From CAZBUK01 sp964495085 (GTDB taxonomy: Bacteria; Bacteroidota; Ignavibacteria; T3Sed10-11), in assembly GCA_964495085.1 (NCBI GenBank), contig CAZBUK010000044.1, positions 1-30,212 on the forward strand: a stretch of DNA of 30,212 bases. Direction: 5' to 3'. The number at the start of each line of letters is the position of its first letter. The stretch's first letter is position 1. The translations under genes and the position numbers were made by a program. The notes beneath the pieces were generated by a model. That model ran no database searches, was not told the DNA's origin, and saw only the letters and a program-made list of their open reading frames with translations. This document shows positions 1 through 5,311 of the stretch, piece by piece.

Positions 1-1259
1 ATCGCGATGAAAACCTGGATCATGTCGATGACCGCCTTCATCTTATAGGTCGTCTCGCTTTCATAATAGTCGGCAATCTGTCGTGCGCTGTTCTTGACCG
101 AACCCGTCTCCGCACCGGAATGGAAACGGGAGAGAGAGGTTTTGGTAAATACGCCGGATGCTTCGAAAGCGTCCGTCAGACCGGCCCCTTTCTCCACCAT
201 CAGCGGAATCGCCACCGTCTTGATCTGGTACTCCATATGCCTGTTGCCGCATGCCTCCGCGGAAAGCTTGATGACCTCGATATTCTCGCCAGAACCGGTA
301 TACAGTGCATTGAAGACGCGGCAGAATATCTCGATGTTGGTTTTCTGAAGCAACGGTCCCAGGACGGGTATGCTCCAGATGTACTTGTCCCGGACGAAAC
401 TCCCCTTCTCCGTCGTCAGATATCTGGCAAGGACGATGATCGGTGTGATCGCTATGAGCAGCAGCCAGATGATGTTCGCCTGCAGGAACTCGCTGATACC
501 GAGCGTCGCTTTCGTCATCGGGGGAAGTTCGATATTGAATTGCACAAAGAGCTTAGCCGTCTCCGGAAAGATGTAAGCGACGAAATAAATGAGCGCCGCG
601 AAGGTGAATACGATCGTTACCGCAGGCATGATGAGCGCGCTTTTCAGGGTTTTCTTGAATTGAAGCTGACGTTCTAGAAACTTGGCCGTATTATCATATA
701 TTTCGGCCATGTTACCCGACTTCGATGCGAGGCCCAGCATGTTGGAGGTGAACTTCCCCAGCACCTTTTCGTGCTTCTTATATACCTGTTCGCTGTCTTT
801 TCCCTGTTTCAACTCGGTATTGATATCGCGGACCGTATCGCGGAGCGTTTTATTATTGATATCGTTGATCATCATTTGAAGCACCTCGTTATAGGGGAGC
901 TTCTGCCGGATCAGGTCGGCGCTGACCCTGACGAACGTCACGATTTCCGTCTGGGGAGGCTTGGGTTTGAAGTCGAACAGTTTCTTCCGGACATACATAA
1001 CCTTCATGCCCATTTTCTTGAGCGCTTCTTCGACCTCGGCTTTCGAGAATGCCTTCTGTTCACCGTCGATCGGTTTCTCCTCCCCCCGTTGCACGCGATA
1101 GATGAATGTGCTTCGCTGCCGGATGGCTTTGATCTTAAATTTTTTCTGTGTGGCGATCATCCGGGCTCGTTTCTTCGCGCCTCCATACGTTTCGGCGTTT
1201 ATGATGCCCGATACCTCGCGCCCCGATAGTGCAATTCCCTCAATTCTGAATTCGGCCAT
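1..1259 (-). CDS. pilC: Type IV pilus / type II secretion inner-membrane platform protein (PilC/GspF family), 3'-truncated by window edge
   Basis: This is a reading frame of 419 codons with no stop before the window edge, so the C-terminus is missing; family members are usually about 400 residues, so little should be lost. The order is typical: a cytoplasmic N-terminal region (residues 1-95) that looks somewhat long, a first T2SSF domain from about residue 100 with a G-L-A-S-K-S-G-N motif near 178, a hydrophobic segment near 206-235, a second near 260-280, then a second T2SSF domain beginning with IPVLGPLLQ near 297 and containing H-S-G-A-E-T-G-S. The family anchors the assembly ATPase and organises pilin polymerisation in the inner membrane. 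The ATG at 1259 is the first good start; a TATAAT-like box lies at 1307-1312 on the same strand, without a clear -35. Four pilin-like genes upstream on the same strand support a pilus role. PilC and GspF cannot be told apart from sequence alone. Confidence 0.9.
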   Translation of the reverse strand, partial: MAEFRIEGIALSGREVSGIINAETYGGAKKRARMIATQKKFKIKAIRQRSTFIYRVQRGEEKPIDGEQKAFSKAEVEEALKKMGMKVMYVRKKLFDFKPKPPQTEIVTFVRVSADLIRQKLPYNEVLQMMINDINNKTLRDTVRDINTELKQGKDSEQVYKKHEKVLGKFTSNMLGLASKSGNMAEIYDNTAKFLERQLQFKKTLKSALIMPAVTIVFTFAALIYFVAYIFPETAKLFVQFNIELPPMTKATLGISEFLQANIIWLLLIAITPIIVLARYLTTEKGSFVRDKYIWSIPVLGPLLQKTNIEIFCRVFNALYTGSGENIEVIKLSAEACGNRHMEYQIKTVAIPLMVEKGAGLTDAFEASGVFTKTSLSRFHSGAETGSVKNSARQIADYYESETTYKMKAVIDMIQVFIA

Positions 1260-1325
1260 TGGTTTTTTCTCGGATTTTTTTAAAAAATTGTATTTTCGCG
1301 TTCTAAATTATATTCTCATTTTCCC

Positions 1326-1467
1326 AGTAAAAAGAATACAGAATACAGAAGACAGCTTTTTAGACCTCGGGATGCCTGCTAATCACTTAAAAGAAACTGA
1401 TTCCAAAATTTTTCCTTCTACCTTCTGTCTTCTGTATTCTGTTTTCCTACCAGCTACCGCCTTCTGT
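1326..1467 (-). repeat. Heptad-arm element A (type I core)
   Basis: A purine arm (about 1328-1352) and a pyrimidine arm (about 1419-1450) are nearly reverse-complementary, for example GAATACAGAAGACAG against CTGTCTTCTGTATTC. They flank a core containing GCCTGCTAATCACTTAAAAG. The pyrimidine arm runs into the last codons of the four-helix-bundle gene that ends at 1454. The core recurs at about 2140, 2200, 2865 and 2915. Confidence 0.8.
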
Positions 1468-1834
1468 TCTTCCCTATCATATCTCTCTCAATTGATTTAA
1501 TATACCCATCGAGCATTTTACTAATCTCGTCGACCTGATCCAGGAGATGCGATGTATCGCAATAATTCAGATCCCGACTTAAAATTAAATAATACCGACA
1601 CTCTTCAACAGATCCTTGTGCAATATTATAGTAACGAATTTTGTCCAACTTCCCTTTCTTTTTAAATCCTTCCGCAATATTTGCGGCGATTGATATCCCA
1701 GCTCTTCTGAATTGGGATGATAATCCATATAATTCTTCTCTGGGAAAAGTCTTTGTTATTCTATATATTTCCAATATAAATACATGAGCTTTTTTCCATA
1801 CCAGCAAATCGGTAAAAGATCTGACAGGACTCAT
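1454..1834 (-). CDS. Four-helix-bundle protein of the 23S rRNA intervening-sequence (IVP/S23) family
   Basis: This 126-residue protein matches the small four-helix-bundle family first seen encoded in 23S rRNA intervening sequences and related to the Avd accessory protein of diversity-generating retroelements. Diagnostic stretches are F-x-D-L-x-V-W-K-K-A near residues 7-16, L-S-S-Q-F-R-R-A-G-I-S-I-A-A-N-I-A-E-G near 38-56, and Y-x-x-I-A-Q-G-S-x-x-E near 68-78. The gene is not within an rRNA here. It is bounded on both sides by heptad-repeat arms, and its final codons (G-K-N-R-R-R) lie at the edge of one arm. The molecular function of free-standing members is not established. No strong Shine-Dalgarno sequence is seen before the ATG. 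Confidence 0.88.
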   Translation of the reverse strand: MSPVRSFTDLLVWKKAHVFILEIYRITKTFPREELYGLSSQFRRAGISIAANIAEGFKKKGKLDKIRYYNIAQGSVEECRYYLILSRDLNYCDTSHLLDQVDEISKMLDGYIKSIERDMIGKNRRR

Positions 1835-1867
1835 TAAATCAACCTATTTTTTACTGAAAGGTTTTTC

Positions 1868-1945
1868 TCTTATCTCCGGCATCCTGTCTTCTGTCTTCCG
1901 TCTTCTGTCTCCGGTCTCCTGTCTCCTGTCTCCTGTCTCCTTGTA
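1868..1945 (-). repeat. Heptad-arm element B (pyrimidine arm on plus strand)
   Basis: About eleven consecutive degenerate heptads of the form CTYCYGK/W (for example CTTCTGT, CTTCCGT, CTCCTGT) lie immediately upstream of the four-helix-bundle gene on its coding strand. No matching core was seen in this copy, so it may be the outer arm of a unit that includes that gene. Confidence 0.75.
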
Positions 1946-2010
1946 AAATTCTACCAAATGAATATAATTTAATTGACCAATCAACTCAATATTAGAGTCT
2001 TATAATATAG

Positions 2011-2142
2011 AAAAAAAAGCCGCCCTAGCGACACTCCCCCAAAGGTTCCCACCGGGGTAACAGCAGGGACCTCCCCCGAGTCCCATTCGTCCCCCATTTC
2101 CTTTGATATACAATGTATTCCTATCGCTAAAACGGCTTTTTT
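2011..2142 (+). ncRNA. Candidate structured C-rich small RNA
   Basis: About 130 bases fold convincingly by eye. The ends pair as AAAAAAGCCG (2013-2022) with CGGCTTTTTT (2133-2142), extended by TAGCGA (2026-2031) with TCGCTA (2124-2129). Inside, CAAAGG (2040-2045) pairs with CCTTTG (2100-2105) and encloses two hairpins: GTTCCC/GGGTAAC with loop ACCG (2045-2061) and GGGA-CTC/GAG-TCCC with a CCCC loop (2066-2084). The 3' side ends in six Ts, like an intrinsic terminator. A perfect TATAAT at 2001-2006 lies about 7 bases before the proposed 5' end, but the TTGACC at 1973-1978 is 22 bases from it, which is too far for an ideal -35. Unpaired CTCCCCC-type segments could pair with Shine-Dalgarno sequences. 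The closing stem is near-symmetric, so the minus strand cannot be excluded. It does not match a riboswitch, SRP RNA or 6S RNA that I recognise. Confidence 0.45.
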
Positions 2143-2407
2143 GACTTCTGAATGTCTGCTAACCCTTTAAATGAAGACAGAATACGGAAGACAGTTTTAG
2201 ATCTCTGAATGTCTGCTAACCTTTTGAAAGAAGACTGAATTCAGAAGACAGAATACTGAAGTTTGACTCCGATATTTTTTCTTCTGTCTCCGTCTTCTGA
2301 CTTCCGTCTCTTGACTTCTGACTTCCGTCTTCTGACTTCTGTCTTCCGACTTCTGTCTTCTGACTTCCGGCTCCTGTCTTCTTATTCCTGACTCCTGTCT
2401 TCTAACT
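2143..2407 (-). repeat. Heptad-arm element C (two type I cores)
   Basis: Two copies of the core GAATGTCTGCTAACCYTTT (about 2152 and 2208) are each followed by a purine arm (AAGACAGAATACGGAAGACA; AAGACTGAATTCAGAAGACA). They are followed by a long pyrimidine arm of CTTCTGA/CTTCCGT heptads that stops about 15 bases from the stop codon of the pilin-like gene ending at 2421. The 5' end touches the T-run of the candidate small RNA. Confidence 0.8.
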
Positions 2408-2420
2408 ACAACCATCTACC

Positions 2421-2810
2421 TCAGATACCACCTGCACTGCCCTGGAGCAATTCAATGATGCCGCTCCCGTTAATCCTGACATTCAATTCGCCGACGAGGG
2501 GGACTTTCGACCGGACTTTGACGACGATTTCCGAATCCGAAACTTGCAGCAGGTGGTATTCGGCATTTTCAGTGTGCAGGAGTCTATCCGGGAGCTTATA
2601 GTGTTTCTGCTCATCTGTGCGGTTGAAACTCCCGTTTCCCCCACCCATTTCTTCCTTTGATGCATAAAAAAGCGAGGCGTGCGCGGCGATCTGTTGTAAT
2701 TCGTGTTCGATAGCCTTTCTGTTTGAATCGGAAACATAAATCCCCGACAAAACTACGATACACAGTGCCAGCAATCCGAGATAGATAAATGTTGAGAACA
2801 GCCCACGCAT
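2421..2810 (-). CDS. Pilin-like protein 4, divergent N-terminus
   Basis: This 129-residue protein has one N-terminal hydrophobic segment (about 7-26) and a small extracytoplasmic domain. It shares with three upstream neighbours the block I-A-A-H-A followed by M-G-G-G-N-G-S-F (about residues 41-62) and a C-terminal V-x-V-R-I-N-G-S-G segment. Unlike the first two paralogues it lacks the M-G-Q-Q-Q start and the R-P before the glycine run, and begins M-R-G-L-F-S. By position it may be a minor pilin or tip protein. It is the most downstream pilin-like gene of the series and is followed directly by heptad element C. The start is an ATG with only a weak purine-rich region upstream. No named family is recognised; the pilin role is inferred from architecture and linkage to PilC. 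Confidence 0.8.
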   Translation of the reverse strand: MRGLFSTFIYLGLLALCIVVLSGIYVSDSNRKAIEHELQQIAAHASLFYASKEEMGGGNGSFNRTDEQKHYKLPDRLLHTENAEYHLLQVSDSEIVVKVRSKVPLVGELNVRINGSGIIELLQGSAGGI

Positions 2811-2859
2811 GATTTTCTTGTCTTTTTAAGGATCACTATCTTTTTAATTTGTTTACTCT

Positions 2860-3092
2860 CTTCTGAATGTCAGCCAACCTCTGAAAAGAAGACTGAATAC
2901 AGAAGACAGCTCTTTTGACTTCTGAATGACTGCTAACCCTTTAAAAGAAGACAGAATACTGAAGGATGACTCTAAAATTTATTCTTCTACATTTTGTCTT
3001 CTAACTTCCGTCTTTCGTATTCTGTATCCCTACTACTGTCTTCCGTCTTCTGTCTTCCGTCTTCTGACTTCTGACTTCTGTCTCCTACCTTC
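2860..3092 (-). repeat. Heptad-arm element D (two type I cores)
   Basis: Two type I cores (GAATGTCAGCCAACCTCTG at about 2872 and GAATGACTGCTAACCCTTT at about 2924), each followed by a purine arm, lead into a pyrimidine arm of about ten heptads. The arm ends 9 bases from the stop codon of the pilin-like gene ending at 3101. Confidence 0.8.
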
Positions 3093-3100
3093 AATTATTA

Positions 3101-3508
3101 CTAATCCGAACGAACCACCAGGCTTCGCCCGTCGAAATCGCCGTTTTGATTGATTCGTACGGTGACATTATTAACCGGGTTGACGTGCGAGACGGCTTTG
3201 ACGACGATGACATCCTGTTTCACCGATAGCAACATATATTCCGCATGCTGTGTACGATGAAGATGATGCGGAATATTGAAAATGGAGCCGCCGTTGGTGT
3301 CATCGAAAGCGCCGTCGCCTCCCCCGAGATCCGACGGCCTTACGTGATGCCAGGCGGCATATGAAGCAATCTTCTGTAGATCCTGTACGATCGCCTGTAA
3401 ATTAGTCTCGACTTCTTCCATCGAGGTAGAGGCAAACCAGAGAAGTCCGCCGGCGAACAAGGTCGCAACTCCCAACAACAACGGCAGTACGAATTTCAGC
3501 GCCCCCAT
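3101..3508 (-). CDS. Pilin-like protein 3
   Basis: This 135-residue protein has an N-terminal hydrophobic segment (about 5-27), a helical stretch (about 30-52) and a small C-terminal domain. It carries the cluster motif as H-V-R-P-S-D-L-G-G-G-D-G-A-F (about residues 55-68), at almost the same distance from the start as in pilin-like proteins 1 and 2. The C-terminal V-x-V-R-I-N-Q-N-G resembles pilin-like protein 4, suggesting these two are the closer pair. The N-terminus (M-G-A-L-K-F) keeps a glycine at position 2 but not the Q-Q-Q of the first two. Start: ATG preceded by a weak GAGAAAG. It probably acts in the same surface appendage as its neighbours; this is inferred. Confidence 0.82.
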   Translation of the reverse strand: MGALKFVLPLLLGVATLFAGGLLWFASTSMEEVETNLQAIVQDLQKIASYAAWHHVRPSDLGGGDGAFDDTNGGSIFNIPHHLHRTQHAEYMLLSVKQDVIVVKAVSHVNPVNNVTVRINQNGDFDGRSLVVRSD

Positions 3509-3534
3509 GACTTTCTCGGTTTTTCTCTTTATGA

Positions 3535-3712
3535 AAAGAAGTCAGAATACTGATGTCAGAATACTGAAGTATGACCCTTAAATATTTTCTCCAACCCTAT
3601 GTCTTCTATCATCAATCTTCTGTCTGTATTCTTCTGTATCCTGTATTCTGTCTTCAGTCTTCTGATTTCTTTCTACTGTATTCTGTCTTCAGTCTACTGA
3701 CTTCTGACATCC
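3535..3712 (-). repeat. Heptad-arm element E
   Basis: A short purine arm (AAGTCAGAATACTGATGTCA, then CAGAATACTGAAG) lies at about 3538-3569. After an AT-rich spacer come about fourteen CTTCTGT/TCTACTGT-type units ending roughly 25 bases from the stop codon at 3738. The type I core is not evident, so this copy seems degenerate. Confidence 0.7.
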
Positions 3713-3737
3713 AGTTCCTGATATCTCGCCACCTTAC

Positions 3738-4121
3738 TCAAAAATCATGCTCCCAATCCCATATGTACAACCACTCGTCGCTTAGGCTCAGCGTGAGTTT
3801 AACAACGATATCGGGGTACTGTACCGAATTGCCGGTCACAATGAGCTCACCCCCTGACGGCTGTACCGAATACTCTCCGTTGGCGTTCAGGGCATAGCTT
3901 ACCGGCATCTTGTAACCGTTAAAGCTGCCGTTTCCCCCACCCATCGCGGTAGGACGCAGAAAATGATTCTGAGCATGCGCGGCTATATGCGTGATGTCAT
4001 TCACCATAGCGTCACGATTTGTAATCGCGGCGCCGGTGGAAAACATCTGAAAGCCGACGGCGATGGCGATACCGACCATTATCACACCGACTATAAGCAG
4101 AAGTAATTGTTGTTGTCCCAT
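3738..4121 (-). CDS. Pilin-like protein 2 (MGQQQ type)
   Basis: This 127-residue protein starts M-G-Q-Q-Q-L-L-L-L-I followed by a hydrophobic helix to about residue 27. The sequence up to residue 70 is closely similar to pilin-like protein 1, including D-A-M-V-N-D-I and L-R-P-T-A-M-G-G-G-N-G-S-F-N-G-Y at 55-70. A glycine followed by three glutamines and a long helix resembles a very short class III-type prepilin leader cut after Gly2, but the usual Glu at +5 is replaced by Leu, so processing is uncertain. The C-terminal half differs from protein 1 in sequence. The gene lies 86 bases after the stop of pilin-like protein 1, with a hairpin in between. No Shine-Dalgarno sequence is visible. Confidence 0.85.
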   Translation of the reverse strand: MGQQQLLLLIVGVIMVGIAIAVGFQMFSTGAAITNRDAMVNDITHIAAHAQNHFLRPTAMGGGNGSFNGYKMPVSYALNANGEYSVQPSGGELIVTGNSVQYPDIVVKLTLSLSDEWLYIWDWEHDF

Positions 4122-4158
4122 TTATCAATTGTATTTTATATATAGAGCTGTTATCAAA

Positions 4159-4187
4159 ATAGAGGCAGTTCTTTGAACTGCCTCTAT
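4159..4187 (-). terminator. Hairpin between pilin-like genes 1 and 2
   Basis: A 13-bp perfect stem (core AGAGGCAGTTC / GAACTGCCTCT, loop of three) lies just after the stop codon of pilin-like gene 1 and is followed on the minus strand by ATTTTGAT. The U-tract is weak, so it may act as a partial terminator or 3' end stabiliser, lowering expression of the downstream paralogues relative to the first. Confidence 0.65.
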
Positions 4188-4206
4188 ATTTAACCATTCC
4201 GGAACT

Positions 4207-4617
4207 TTAGTCAGCAGCAGTTGGTGCGAACTTACCAGTATATTCCCAAGCATACCGTGCTTGGTCTGTGGCTCCACTAGGCGTGTATACTAATTTAACG
4301 GTAGAACCAGCAAATGGAACCGAATTACCAGTTATTGTAACATCTGTTGCAGTTACAGCCGCAGTGAATTCCGCATTACCAGTAGTTTGTAACCGGACTG
4401 GTAGTACATAGCCCGTAAATTCACCACCACCGCCACCCATAGAAACCGGACGGATTCGAAACTGATCCGCATGTGCCGCAATGTTCATCACGTCGTTCAC
4501 GATCGCGTCCTGGTTGGCGCCGAGCGATCCCGACTGGAACAACTGCAGACCGACTGCAATGGCGATACCAACAATGATAACGCCGAGAATGATGAGAAGT
4601 AATTGTTGCTGACCCAT
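4207..4617 (-). CDS. Pilin-like protein 1, probable major subunit (MGQQQ type)
   Basis: This 136-residue protein starts M-G-Q-Q-Q-L-L-L-I-I, has one hydrophobic helix (about 5-27), a polar helix with D-A-I-V-N-D-V (about 37-43), and R-P-V-S-M-G-G-G-G-G-E-F-T-G-Y at 56-70, then a beta-rich C-terminal domain. It is the first gene of the tandem set, with a good AGGAG about 10 bases before the ATG, a sigma-54-like promoter about 150 bases upstream and a hairpin after the stop; this fits a highly expressed main subunit. Codon use changes sharply near 4445: the first half prefers C/G in third position and the second half T/A. No close characterised family is recognised; assignment as a type IV-like pilin rests on architecture and linkage to PilC. 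Confidence 0.86.
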   Translation of the reverse strand: MGQQQLLLIILGVIIVGIAIAVGLQLFQSGSLGANQDAIVNDVMNIAAHADQFRIRPVSMGGGGGEFTGYVLPVRLQTTGNAEFTAAVTATDVTITGNSVPFAGSTVKLVYTPSGATDQARYAWEYTGKFAPTAAD

Positions 4618-4766
4618 AATGTAACTCCTGTGTTATTGTGAGTGGGTTGTTTGGTTAATTGAAGAAAGTGTCGCCTAACTCCTTTTAATTATCAGCCCGA
4701 TATAGAAGAACGATTCCGCGCCCCTCCCCCGGTACATAATTTTTTGGGCTTCTGCCATATATACAA

Positions 4767-4782
4767 TCAAACCCTGTGCCAA
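4767..4782 (-). promoter_or_regulatory. Sigma-54-like (-24/-12) promoter for the pilin-like genes
   Basis: On the minus strand the sequence reads TTGGCAC-AGGGT-TTGA. This fits the -24 TTGGCAC box and the 5-base spacing, with one mismatch in the -12 box (TTGA instead of TTGC). Predicted transcription would begin near 4755, giving a leader of about 138 bases. Major pilin genes in several bacteria depend on sigma-54 and PilR, which is consistent but not proof. Confidence 0.5.
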
Positions 4783-4850
4783 GTATTTTCCTTGTCGGAT
4801 GCTTACATAGTTTACCGGAATCGCCGATTATGAGCTGCATTCAACGATTC

Positions 4851-4866
4851 TGTGATCCTTATCACA
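4851..4866. promoter_or_regulatory. Perfect Crp/Fnr-like dyad upstream of the pilin promoter
   Basis: TGTGATCCTTATCACA is a perfect palindrome matching the CRP consensus TGTGA-N6-TCACA. It lies about 100 bases upstream of the predicted pilin start site, a distance typical of an upstream activator site for a sigma-54 promoter. The binding protein is unknown. Confidence 0.5.
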
Positions 4867-4977
4867 CACTTTTTTACCATACAGGAAATTATTACCGCAC
4901 GTTTGATGTAATTATTGCAATGGAAGTTCGAGGAAAGAGGGGGTCTCGAAGCAGGTGGAGGGACTCAGACAACCGGG

Positions 4978-5306
4978 ACGAGAAGGCAGAGGTCGGAGGT
5001 CAGAGATCAGAAGTCAGGATTCAGGAGTCAGGATCGAGACCGGAGATCAGAAGTCGGAGGTCGGAAGTCGGAAGTCAGGAGTCAGAGGTCAGAGATCAAA
5101 AGTCTGGAGTATATTTGCTCAAATTGAATTTTTACTCTGGACTTCTATATTCAATCTTCAGAATTCAGTCTTCTGTCTTCAGTCTTCTGACTCCTGTCTC
5201 CTGACTTCTGCCTTCAGTCTTCTGTCTCCTGTCTCCTGACTCCTGTCTTCAGAATTCTGTCTCCTGTCTTCGGTCTTCAGTCTCCTAACTCCTGTCTTCT
5301 CTACCC
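4978..5306 (-). repeat. Heptad-arm element F (type II core)
   Basis: A purine arm of GGTCAGAGATCAGAAGTC-like units (about 4978-5100) is followed by a core at about 5101-5142 with GTATATTTGCTCAAATTGAA, then a pyrimidine arm of about 20 heptads to 5306. It ends 6 bases from the stop codon of the membrane/methyltransferase-like gene. The core recurs in elements G (same orientation) and H (inverted). Confidence 0.82.
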
Positions 5307-5311
5307 TGCCA

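Noticed and set aside
120..677. Plus-strand open frames of up to 185 codons within the pilC region
   Set aside because: They are antisense to a clear PilC/GspF coding frame and show no domain of their own.
1326..1945. CRISPR array
   Set aside because: Units are 7 bases, degenerate and contiguous, without spacers, and no cas genes are present.
1973..2006. Full consensus promoter TTGACC/TATAAT for the small RNA
   Set aside because: The 22-base spacing is too long; only the -10 box is kept as supporting evidence.
2011..2142. Known riboswitch, SRP RNA or 6S RNA
   Set aside because: I compared by eye with c-di-GMP, c-di-AMP, FMN, TPP and cobalamin riboswitches, the SRP apical loop and 6S RNA; none of their conserved motifs is present.
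2197..2415. Open frames through heptad repeats (also at 2926-3153, 4776-5239 and 8656-8886) with R-S-Q-K-S-E-V-like peptides
   Set aside because: They are translations of the 7-base repeat in open frames, with no ribosome sites and no conserved domain; the DNA structure explains them.
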